Shown: positions 1 through 5,107 of the stretch, one piece after another
Numbering within the stretch: the stretch's first letter is position 1
Layout: every line of letters starts with the position of its first letter
Source: an uncultured Eubacteriales bacterium
GTDB lineage: Bacteria > Bacillota > Clostridia > Oscillospirales > CAG-272
DNA length: 8,408 bases
Direction: 5' to 3'
Assembly: GCA_949286815.1 (NCBI GenBank)
Contig: CASEEB010000032.1
Span: forward strand, 1-8,408
Made by a program: the position numbers and the translations under genes
Notes under the pieces: generated by a model
Databases searched by the model: none
The model's input: the letters and a program-made list of their open reading frames with translations, nothing else
Told to the model about the DNA's origin: nothing

Positions 1-1
1 G

Positions 2-139
2 TTCTATGTCAGGAATCTGCTGATTCCGGCGGTTATAATTGCTTTCTGCGCGTTTTTTATGTGCGTTGTCATGGTGGTGGTATCCTATGTTATCGCTGTG
101 GGAGCGGATATAAAAAATGAAAACGACTTAACTGTCTGA
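2..139 (+). CDS. C-terminal end of a membrane protein, probably DUF2975 family (YoaS-like), partial
   Basis: Only the last 45 codons are present; the start lies left of the window. The visible peptide begins FYVRNLLIP, continues as one strongly hydrophobic membrane helix rich in Val, Ala, Phe and Met (about residues 6-34 of the fragment), and ends with a short charged tail reading NENDLTV before TGA. A final membrane helix followed by an E-N-D-L-T-[VI] terminus is what I know from DUF2975 proteins such as Bacillus YoaS. These four-helix membrane proteins are typically encoded just upstream of a YozG-type XRE regulator, and such a regulator follows here 29 bases later on the same strand. Seen directly: reading frame, helix and tail. 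Inferred: the family name, from tail plus neighbour. The biochemical role of DUF2975 proteins is unknown to me; the pair is usually taken to be a membrane protein and its regulator. Another small membrane protein remains possible. Confidence 0.7.
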   Translation, partial: FYVRNLLIPAVIIAFCAFFMCVVMVVVSYVIAVGADIKNENDLTV

Positions 140-168
140 GCAGTAAAGCACGAAAGGTACGGTCATGT

Positions 169-378
169 ATGATAATTATAAATCTTGATGTTATGATGGC
201 AAAAAGAAAAATTTCTTTAAATGAATTGTCCCAGAAGGTCGGTATTACAGTCGCAAATTTATCGATATTGAAAAACAATAAGGCAAAAGCGATACGTTTT
301 TCCACTCTGGATTCGATTTGTCGGGCGCTTGACTGCACTCCCTCGGATATTATCGAGTACGTAAAGGATGACAGCTGA
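169..378 (+). CDS. XRE/Cro-CI family small transcriptional regulator, YozG-like
   Basis: A 69-residue protein that is almost entirely one helix-turn-helix DNA-binding domain (about residues 8-65). It starts MIIINLDVMMAKRKISLNEL, and the second half contains the stretches NLSILKNNKAKAIRF and ALDCTPSDIIEY. This is the typical layout of YozG-type XRE proteins: an initial beta-like hydrophobic run, an LNEL...GIT..NLS turn, and an ALDC.P.DI..Y ending. The ATG at 169 is chosen because an AAAGG site (154-157) lies about 11 bases upstream; an overlapping ATG at 165 gives only a seven-codon frame. It lies 29 bases after the DUF2975-like gene and 2 bases before the oxidoreductase gene, so all three should be cotranscribed. 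By family precedent it probably regulates its own operon, but no operator can be assigned because the promoter is outside the window. Confidence 0.88.
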   Translation: MIIINLDVMMAKRKISLNELSQKVGITVANLSILKNNKAKAIRFSTLDSICRALDCTPSDIIEYVKDDS

Positions 379-380
379 TT

Positions 381-1490
381 ATGAATGAATTAAACTATGA
401 CTCAGACTGTATATATGATATAGCCGTTATCGGTGCGGGACCGTCCGGCTCAAATTTTTCACGTCTCGTGGACAGCGTAAAATATAAAATTGTTTTAATA
501 GACGGAGAAAACGAAGAACATAAAAAACCGTGCGGCGGTCTGCTTTCTCCTGACGCGCAGGATATAATGGCCCGGTATAACATAACTCTGCCTTCCGAGA
601 TTCTTGTTTCTCCGCAAATTTTTTCCGTGCGTACAATTGATCTTGAATCCGGACTTATAAGACATTACCGCAGAAGCTATATAAATATGGACAGATACAG
701 ATTTGACCGATTTCTGCTTGGTATGGTGCCGCAAAGCGTGAACCGTATAGAAGGAAGATGTATTTCCATATCAAGGGAAGATAAATACTTTTTGCTTGAA
801 ATTAAAGACAGGGAACAGATACCTGTAAAAATCAAAGCAAAAAATATCGTCGGAGCCGACGGAGCTTCTTCTGTTGTAAGGAGAACTTTTTTCAAAAAAA
901 GTACAATACAGAGATATACGGCTGTTCAGCAATGGTTTTACTCCGCGGACACAAATCCTTTTTATTCATGTGTATTTGACAACAGTACATCGGAAAGCTG
1001 TTCGTGGGTATTTTTCAAGAATGGATTTCTGGTGTTCGGAGGAGCATTTAAGCCGTCAGGATGCAGAATTGCCTTTGAGGAACAAAAGAGGAAGCTTATA
1101 AATATGGGGATTATTCCCGGCAATATAGAAAACAGTCTTGTCAGAACAGAGGCTTGCTCAGTCCTGAGACCTCATTTGCGCAAAGGCTTTTGTCTCGGAA
1201 AAAACGGTGTGTACCTGCTGGGAGAAGCCGCGGGTTTTATCAGTCCAAGCTCTCTTGAGGGTATCAGCAGCGCTCTGCTGAGCTCGGAAAAGCTGGCGGA
1301 TGCGTTCAACTCCGGAAAGGAGAGTTTAATTTACAGGAAATACAAATCCGGAACCCTTCATCTGAGGGGAAAGCTTAAATTAAAATGCATAAAGCGGCCG
1401 TTTATGTATAACAAAAAACTGCGTACACTAATTATGAAATCGGGTATTTTATCAATCAATATCAAAGAAAGCGCTGTGAAAAATAAATAA
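381..1490 (+). CDS. FAD-dependent oxidoreductase, geranylgeranyl reductase-like family
   Basis: A 369-residue soluble flavoprotein. The N-terminal Rossmann motif IGAGPSG (residues 17-23) binds the ADP part of FAD. The PCGG motif (50-53) is characteristic of the geranylgeranyl reductase/dehydrogenase branch. GADGASSVVRR (158-168) is the second FAD/NAD(P)H-contacting motif of this superfamily. SWVFFKNGFLVFGGAF (208-223) resembles the family's substrate-side W-x-F-x-K segment. GEAAGFISPSSLEGIS (281-296) corresponds to the flavin-binding GDAAGF..P..GEG loop, with Glu in place of the usual Asp and Leu in place of the usual Gly before EGI. Family members reduce isoprenoid double bonds or oxidise hydrophobic or aromatic substrates; the substrate here cannot be read from sequence. 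The start is supported by AAAGGA at 363-368. It is the third gene of an operon with the XRE regulator (2-bp gap) and the DUF2975-like protein, and is followed by a terminator. No polyprenyl synthase or other isoprenoid gene is visible nearby. Confidence 0.85.
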   Translation: MNELNYDSDCIYDIAVIGAGPSGSNFSRLVDSVKYKIVLIDGENEEHKKPCGGLLSPDAQDIMARYNITLPSEILVSPQIFSVRTIDLESGLIRHYRRSYINMDRYRFDRFLLGMVPQSVNRIEGRCISISREDKYFLLEIKDREQIPVKIKAKNIVGADGASSVVRRTFFKKSTIQRYTAVQQWFYSADTNPFYSCVFDNSTSESCSWVFFKNGFLVFGGAFKPSGCRIAFEEQKRKLINMGIIPGNIENSLVRTEACSVLRPHLRKGFCLGKNGVYLLGEAAGFISPSSLEGISSALLSSEKLADAFNSGKESLIYRKYKSGTLHLRGKLKLKCIKRPFMYNKKLRTLIMKSGILSINIKESAVKNK

Positions 1491-1494
1491 AAAT

Positions 1495-1536
1495 AACGGG
1501 GTTGCCTCAAATCAGTATTCGAGACAACCCCGTTTT
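1495..1536. terminator. Bidirectional intrinsic terminator between convergent genes
   Basis: The arms AACGGGGTTG (1495-1504) and CAACCCCGTT (1525-1534) pair perfectly. After one C/A mismatch the stem continues for three more pairs (1506-1508 with 1521-1523) around a 12-nt loop. A T-run follows on the + strand (1533-1536). On the - strand the stem is followed by a T-rich stretch (complement of the A-rich bases around 1480-1494). It lies between the ends of the oxidoreductase gene (+) and the AbrB-like gene (-), so it can serve both. Confidence 0.88.
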
Positions 1537-1561
1537 GCCGATATGTTATTAAATGTCCGAC

Positions 1562-1795
1562 TTATAAACTTTTTATTTTTTTGATACAGTCGGCACAAAT
1601 CTTCAGATCTTCATTTTCGATTTTTTCACTTCCGCAAATTCTGCACACGGAGCGACCTGTTTTCAAAATTACTTTTTCTTCGTCCGCGTAAATACTTAAT
1701 TTGCTCCCTGATTTAATGTTGAAAAATTCTCTGATCTGGTTGGGAAGTACAATCCTTCCGAGTTCATCGACCGAACGGTCCGCAATATATTTCAT
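1562..1795 (-). CDS. AbrB/MazE/SpoVT-family transition-state-type regulator with C-terminal zinc-ribbon-like tail
   Basis: A 77-residue protein. Residues 3-46 form a swapped-hairpin AbrB domain, with the signature VDELGRIVLPNQIREFFNI (residues 9-27) and the following strands KLSIYADEEKVILK. The tail carries two CxxC knuckles: C51-x2-C54 and C67-x2-C70, which look like a small zinc ribbon. The combination is common among clostridial AbrB-type regulators (family knowledge). AbrB proteins bind AT-rich DNA as multimers and usually repress stationary-phase or alternative-lifestyle genes; specific targets cannot be read here. The start is fixed by a strong GGAGGT (complement of 1803-1808), 7 bases before the ATG. 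The gene is - strand, downstream of the XRE gene but separated from it by about 125 bp containing its own candidate promoter and a palindrome. Its 3' end meets the bidirectional terminator. Confidence 0.9.
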   Translation of the reverse strand: MKYIADRSVDELGRIVLPNQIREFFNIKSGSKLSIYADEEKVILKTGRSVCRICGSEKIENEDLKICADCIKKIKSL

Positions 1796-1820
1796 CTTGT
1801 TTACCTCCGTTTATTCTTTT

Positions 1821-1836
1821 GTCGAACTGTTTCGAC
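1821..1836. promoter_or_regulatory. Perfect inverted repeat in the abrB-like leader, candidate operator
   Basis: GTCGAA (1821-1826), four bases CTGT, then TTCGAC (1831-1836) form a perfect 6-bp inverted repeat. It sits between the candidate -10 box (1846-1851) and the ribosome binding site (1803-1808) of the - strand AbrB-like gene, a position suited to repression or autoregulation. It differs in spacing from the Gram-positive SOS box, so LexA is not supported. The binding protein is unknown; the AbrB-like protein itself or the neighbouring XRE protein are candidates. Confidence 0.45.
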
Positions 1837-1845
1837 GTTGACATT

Positions 1846-1854
1846 ATTATATCA
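1846..1854 (-). promoter_or_regulatory. Candidate extended -10 promoter element for the abrB-like gene
   Basis: On the - strand this reads TGATATAAT, a consensus TATAAT (complement of 1846-1851) preceded by the TGn extension. Two TTGACA hexamers occur upstream (complements of 1864-1869 and 1874-1879), at 12 and 22 bases from this -10. Neither has ideal 17-bp spacing, so the extended -10 is the stronger argument. The first TTGACA could instead work with a weaker -10 (TAATGT, complement of 1841-1846) at 17 bp. Confidence 0.45.
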
Positions 1855-1920
1855 CATGTCTTCTGTCAAAATTTGTCAAAGCAAGGTATTAAATAAAAAA
1901 ATTACATATTTTTACAAATT

Positions 1921-2256
1921 TTAATAATTTCCCCTGCTAAACACTTCGATTATAGAGATTAATTTATCTTTTTCCTCCTGCGGACATTGTTCGATAAGCT
2001 CTGATATTTTAGACACTTTTACTTTGTAGCTTTTTGGAATTACGTCGCAAAAAATTTCGTCGGCAGAGCAATCCAAGGCAGAGGCTATAGCGACAAGTTT
2101 GTCCGATTTGGGAAAGCTTTTGCCTCTTTCGATATCGGACAGATAATTGTTGGATATACCAATCATTTCCGAAAATTTTTGTTGTGTATATCCTTTCTCG
2201 TTGCGAAGTTTTTGTATCCTTGCGCCTATTTTCTGGTTGATTGTTTTTTCGTTCAT
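1921..2256 (-). CDS. XRE-family helix-turn-helix transcriptional regulator
   Basis: A 111-residue protein from the chosen ATG at 2256. Residues 8-68 are a canonical HTH_3 domain: IGARIQKLRNEKGYTQQKF, then IGISNNYLSDIERGKSFPK and ALDCSADEIFCDVI. The remaining 40 or so residues form a Lys/Glu-rich helical tail (SKISELIEQCPQEEKDKLIS) that probably mediates dimerisation. An in-frame ATG 22 codons further upstream exists, but the ATG at 2256 has a good AAAGAGG site (complement of 2264-2270) seven bases before it and begins just ahead of the conserved domain, so I prefer it. It is transcribed away from the lipoprotein gene and toward the AbrB-like gene. A palindrome overlaps its leader, consistent with autoregulation (inferred). 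This style of XRE protein occurs both in host chromosomes and in mobile elements; no other mobile-element gene is visible here. Confidence 0.88.
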   Translation of the reverse strand: MNEKTINQKIGARIQKLRNEKGYTQQKFSEMIGISNNYLSDIERGKSFPKSDKLVAIASALDCSADEIFCDVIPKSYKVKVSKISELIEQCPQEEKDKLISIIEVFSRGNY

Positions 2257-2282
2257 GGTTAAACCTCTTTCATAATTGGCTC

Positions 2283-2302
2283 GATACCTCAATCCCGGTA
2301 TC
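2283..2302. promoter_or_regulatory. Inverted repeat in the XRE gene leader, candidate autoregulatory operator
   Basis: GATACC (2283-2288) and GGTATC (2297-2302) form a perfect 6-bp inverted repeat separated by eight bases, a 20-bp dyad typical in size for XRE-family operators. It lies 27 bases upstream of the XRE start codon on the - strand, between the likely promoter and the ribosome binding site. Function as an operator is inferred from position and size only. Confidence 0.4.
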
Positions 2303-2401
2303 TTGAAATACAGTATAAACAATTATTTTCAAACAAGCCACAAGATATAACCGAAAATATTCGTTGCAGCCGAAATTATAAAAATATTTACAAAAAAAGA
2401 A

Positions 2402-2463
2402 ATTATTGCAAATAATGAGAGCCCATGTTTAATTAGTTGATTATATGTGTAAATTAGTTAATT
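2402..2463. repeat. Cluster of three short AT-rich palindromes upstream of the lipoprotein promoter
   Basis: ATTATT-GCA-AATAAT (2402-2416) is a perfect inverted repeat. Further right, AATTAGTTGATT (2431-2442) and AATTAGTTAATT (2452-2463) are near-identical copies whose starts are 21 bp apart, two helical turns. The second copy is a perfect AATTA-GT-TAATT dyad; the first has one mismatch. The cluster ends 55 bp upstream of the -35 box at 2519, a place where an activator or repressor dimer array could bind. AT richness raises the chance of accidental palindromes. Confidence 0.35.
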
Positions 2464-2518
2464 GGCACAAAACTGTGTTTTTGGGTAAAAAATATCGGTC
2501 TTTTTTTGCAAAATATAC

Positions 2519-2547
2519 TTGACAAAGTGAAAATAACAATATAAAAT
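2519..2547 (+). promoter_or_regulatory. Sigma-A-type promoter for the solute-binding lipoprotein gene
   Basis: A consensus -35 TTGACA (2519-2524) is followed after 17 bases by TAAAAT (2542-2547), five of six matches to TATAAT; an overlapping TATAAA at 2540 has 15-bp spacing. It lies about 40 bp before the start codon, and the ribosome binding site GAGGAGG (2572-2578) falls in between. This is the clearest promoter in the window. Confidence 0.65.
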
Positions 2548-2588
2548 ATAAAAAACATAAAAGATTTTTCCGAGGAGGACTAATCAAA

Positions 2589-4088
2589 ATGAAAAAATAT
2601 TTAAGGGCAATGTGTCTTGCCTTTGCGGTTTTGATGATTCTGTCGGCTGTTTCATGCGCAGAAAATTCCGATGACGAGAACAACTCCGCAGGTAATGACG
2701 TTTCGCAGACGTCGGAAAGTGAGACCGATGCAAAGGACCTCAGCTATGTTTCGGAGCTTCCCTCAAGCGTGAAGTTTGACGGCGAGACCGTAAGAATTTT
2801 GGGCTTGGATTCCGCGGGTTTAAACGACGAGCTTTACGTTGAAGAAGGAAATACCGGAAACAATGTCAATGACGCGGTTTACGCGCGCAACCTTGCCATT
2901 GAGGACAGACTCGGAATTGATCTTGAAATAACGCTTGATTCCAATGCCATGGCAAATGTGGAAAACAACATAAAAGCGGGCGGAAGCGATGCCATGCAGA
3001 TATATTCGGATTCCATAAATTTTACGGTTAGGTCTATGATAAAGGGATATTTTTACGACCTGTCGGAAGTGGAAAATCTTGATGTCGAGAAGAAATACTG
3101 GACTCAGGGATTCAGGGATATTGCCTCTTACGGGAAAGAAAACAAGCAGTATCTTATAACCGGGGCCCCGTCTCTTTCTTTATACAGGTTTACTTTCGTG
3201 ACAATATTCAATAAGGACTATTTTGAGGACGCGGGATGGGAAGACCTTTACACCACTGTGGAAAACGGTGATTGGACGCTTGATTATCAATTCAGCCTGA
3301 TCTCCGACGTTTATCAGGAGCTTGACGGGAAAACCGGAATTACCGAGGGAGACTTTGTGGGTTTGATAACCGGAAAGGTAATATCAATAGACCCGTATCT
3401 CACCGCCTGCGGAATTCATATGATAAAGAAGGATACAGGCACGGGAAGGTGGTATTTTGACGGAAGCACACAGGAACGCGTCGCAAGTATGGTTGACAAG
3501 CTGAAAAAGATATACAATGACTCCAACGGCGTATATGCGTTTGACAGCGAAAGCACTGTTATTACAGAAAAATTTGCCTCTGAGGAGGGGGCAATGGCGA
3601 CGATTGAGCTTTGGTTTTTGGAGCAGACCATCGGACAGATAGGATTTAATTACGGAATTGTACCGATGCCGAAGTTTGATACCAATCAGGAAAGATATTA
3701 TTCATATGTTCAGGACTCCGCCACCAGCTTCGGAATACTTACATGCTCGGCGGAAAATGATTTGCCCATGCTCGGAGCTTTTCTTGATCAATTAGGATAC
3801 GAGAGTTATCAGAAAGTCGTTCCGGAATATTACGGACGCTCGCTGTCTTATAAATTCCTTCAGGACGAGGAATCGCAAAAAATGCTTGATTTGATTTATG
3901 AGACGACAGAGTATGATTTTGTAGGTGCGTTCAGCGCGATACTCAATCCGGTTATCAGGGATGAGATGAGAACGGTCGTAACTTCGAGCGCGGATATTGT
4001 GGGCTCATCCTATGCAAAATGGAAAAGAGGAATGGAAAATACTCTTGACAGGAAATTCAACGCCATGCTTGATTCGTTTGATTACTGA
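2589..4088 (+). CDS. Extracellular solute-binding lipoprotein (ABC sugar-type, family 1), orphan
   Basis: A 499-residue secreted lipoprotein. The first 22 residues are a type II signal peptide: MKKYLR positive end, a hydrophobic core, and the lipobox A-V-S-C with the lipidated Cys at position 23. Residues 24-50 form a Ser/Asp/Glu/Asn-rich linker that would tether the mature protein to the outer face of the membrane. The mature part begins with VKFDGETVRILG and then EEGNTGNNVNDAVYARNLAIEDRLGIDLE (in two stretches), which matches the N-terminal lobe pattern of family 1 solute-binding proteins abundant in gut Clostridia. Such proteins capture oligosaccharides or similar solutes for ABC importers. 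A strong GAGGAGG site lies ten bases upstream of the ATG. Unlike a classical operon, no permease or ATPase gene is beside it and a terminator follows, so its transporter partner must be elsewhere or it serves as a binding or sensing protein. The ligand cannot be predicted from sequence alone. Confidence 0.87.
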   Translation: MKKYLRAMCLAFAVLMILSAVSCAENSDDENNSAGNDVSQTSESETDAKDLSYVSELPSSVKFDGETVRILGLDSAGLNDELYVEEGNTGNNVNDAVYARNLAIEDRLGIDLEITLDSNAMANVENNIKAGGSDAMQIYSDSINFTVRSMIKGYFYDLSEVENLDVEKKYWTQGFRDIASYGKENKQYLITGAPSLSLYRFTFVTIFNKDYFEDAGWEDLYTTVENGDWTLDYQFSLISDVYQELDGKTGITEGDFVGLITGKVISIDPYLTACGIHMIKKDTGTGRWYFDGSTQERVASMVDKLKKIYNDSNGVYAFDSESTVITEKFASEEGAMATIELWFLEQTIGQIGFNYGIVPMPKFDTNQERYYSYVQDSATSFGILTCSAENDLPMLGAFLDQLGYESYQKVVPEYYGRSLSYKFLQDEESQKMLDLIYETTEYDFVGAFSAILNPVIRDEMRTVVTSSADIVGSSYAKWKRGMENTLDRKFNAMLDSFDY

Positions 4089-4205
4089 GCGACGGTTACC
4101 GGGCGGTATTTGCATATCAGCATTTGATGAGCATCTTTGCCGAGCACCGGTTGATGAATAACAGTTGTTGAAAAACAGGATTTTTCGGATACTGTATAAA
4201 AATCA

Positions 4206-4246
4206 AAAACAGTCCTCCTGCCGCTATGGACGAGGAGGACTGTTTT
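4206..4246. terminator. Strong intrinsic terminator after the lipoprotein gene
   Basis: A perfect 14-bp stem pairs AAAACAGTCCTCCT (4206-4219) with AGGAGGACTGTTTT (4233-4246) around a 13-nt loop. The A-run before and T-run after make it functional in both directions. It lies 117 bp after the lipoprotein stop codon and 113 bp before the HAD gene, so it isolates the lipoprotein transcript. The 117 bp between stop codon and stem show nothing else recognisable. Confidence 0.9.
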
Positions 4247-4359
4247 CGGTGCGTTTTGATATATACCGGATTGAAAATAAAATTCATAGAATGGAAAAGA
4301 AAGGATAAAGGCTTCGGTAAACGGGTTTTCCCGTACATTACAAAGCGGAAATAAAAAAT

Positions 4360-5022
4360 ATGATAAAAAGAGCGGCAATTTTTGACCTTGACGGTACTTT
4401 GCTTGATACACTTGACGACCTTACCGACAGTACAAATTATGTGCTTGATAAACACGGGTTTGAGAAGAGAACAAAAAAAGAAATACGGAGCTTTGTGGGC
4501 AACGGAGTGCCTAAGCTTATAGAAAGAGCACTGCCCGGCGGGTTGGATAACCCGCTTTATGATGAGTGTGTCTCGGAATTCAAGCTGTATTATAAATCGC
4601 ATTCGGCCATAAAGACCGCGCCGTATCCCGGCGTGACTGATATGCTGCGCGCTTTAAGGAATAGCGGTATAGAGGTCGGTGTGGTGTCCAATAAAATCGA
4701 CAACGCCGTAAAAGCGCTTTGCGAAACTTATTTTGGGACACTGATTGATTGCGCGGTGGGAGACAGGGACGGTTTTTTGAAGAAACCCGCGCCTGATTCG
4801 GTGTTTGAGGCGATGAGGGTACTCGGATGTGAAAAAGCCGTATATGTGGGAGATTCGGACGTCGATATAAAAACTGCGAAAAACGCAGGGCTTGCATGTA
4901 TCAGTGTAACCTGGGGATTTTGCGATACTGACAAGCTGCGGGAAAACGGAGCGGAAATTTACGCGGATAATACTTCGGAATTATTGAATAAAATATATGA
5001 GGTTTTGAAATATGAAGTCTGA
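4360..5022 (+). CDS. gph: HAD-superfamily hydrolase, phosphoglycolate phosphatase-like
   Basis: A 220-residue cytoplasmic phosphatase of the HAD-IA, Gph/PGMB-like group. All four catalytic motifs are present. Motif I is FDLDGTLLDT, with nucleophile D9 and acid/base D11. A helical cap spans roughly residues 16-85. Motif II is VVSNK (S110). Motif III is the Lys in KKPAPD (141-142). Motif IV is GDSDVDIKTAKNAG, with Mg-binding D165 and D169. The length is normal for Gph. The usual reaction is removal of phosphate from 2-phosphoglycolate formed during DNA repair or oxidation, but relatives act on other small sugar phosphates, so the substrate and the symbol are tentative. The ribosome binding site is weak (AGCGGA about 11 bases before the ATG), but no other start keeps motif I. 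It follows the terminator of the lipoprotein gene; no clear promoter of its own was found. It is 85 bp upstream of the rRNA methyltransferase. Confidence 0.88.
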   Translation: MIKRAAIFDLDGTLLDTLDDLTDSTNYVLDKHGFEKRTKKEIRSFVGNGVPKLIERALPGGLDNPLYDECVSEFKLYYKSHSAIKTAPYPGVTDMLRALRNSGIEVGVVSNKIDNAVKALCETYFGTLIDCAVGDRDGFLKKPAPDSVFEAMRVLGCEKAVYVGDSDVDIKTAKNAGLACISVTWGFCDTDKLRENGAEIYADNTSELLNKIYEVLKYEV

Positions 5023-5034
5023 TTATTTAATAAT
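5005..5034 (+). promoter_or_regulatory. Possible promoter for the rsmF-like gene
   Basis: TTGAAA (5005-5010) and AATAAT (5029-5034) are 18 bases apart, each matching consensus at five of six positions. The -35 lies inside the last codons of the phosphatase gene. The resulting transcript would begin around 5041, about 65 bases before the methyltransferase start. In this AT-rich composition such matches are not rare, so readthrough from the phosphatase gene is an equally good explanation. Confidence 0.35.
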
Positions 5035-5107
5035 GTCAATACAATGTCGGCATACCGTGGAAAAAAGACTGTGAACAGGTAAAATAAGGGGAAGGAATGA
5101 GCAAAAT

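Larger units (their letters stand above)
2257..2588. other. Divergent AT-rich intergenic region between the XRE gene and the lipoprotein gene
   Basis: This 332-bp stretch has no plausible gene on either strand. From left to right it holds the XRE leader with its ribosome binding site and a palindrome (2283-2302), a very AT-rich core, three short palindromes (2402-2463), a consensus-like + strand promoter (2519-2547), and a strong ribosome binding site for the lipoprotein. A convincing -35/-10 pair for the - strand XRE gene could not be picked; TATACT-like sequence near 2315-2320 (complement) is the best -10 candidate but lacks a well-placed -35. Confidence 0.6.

Noticed and set aside
1821..1836. 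LexA/SOS box in the abrB-like leader
   Set aside because: The Gram-positive box is CGAAC-N4-GTTCG-like, 14 bp. The dyad here is CGAA-CTGT-TTCG with 12 bp and no inner C/G pair in register.
2257..2588. Riboswitch or small RNA in the long intergenic region
   Set aside because: No GC-rich multi-stem structure, no terminator and no recognisable aptamer core are visible. The distance from the promoter to the lipoprotein start is only about 40 bp, too short for a riboswitch.
4117..4602. 161-codon open frame on the - strand over the terminator and the start of the phosphatase gene
   Set aside because: It crosses a strong terminator hairpin and the coding strand of a clear HAD gene, its peptide is rich in Phe, His and Cys without a recognisable domain, and it has no good ribosome binding site.
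5033..5047. AATGTC repeated twice (AATGTCAATACAATGTC)
   Set aside because: A six-base direct repeat in AT-rich spacer is expected by chance and matches no known operator.
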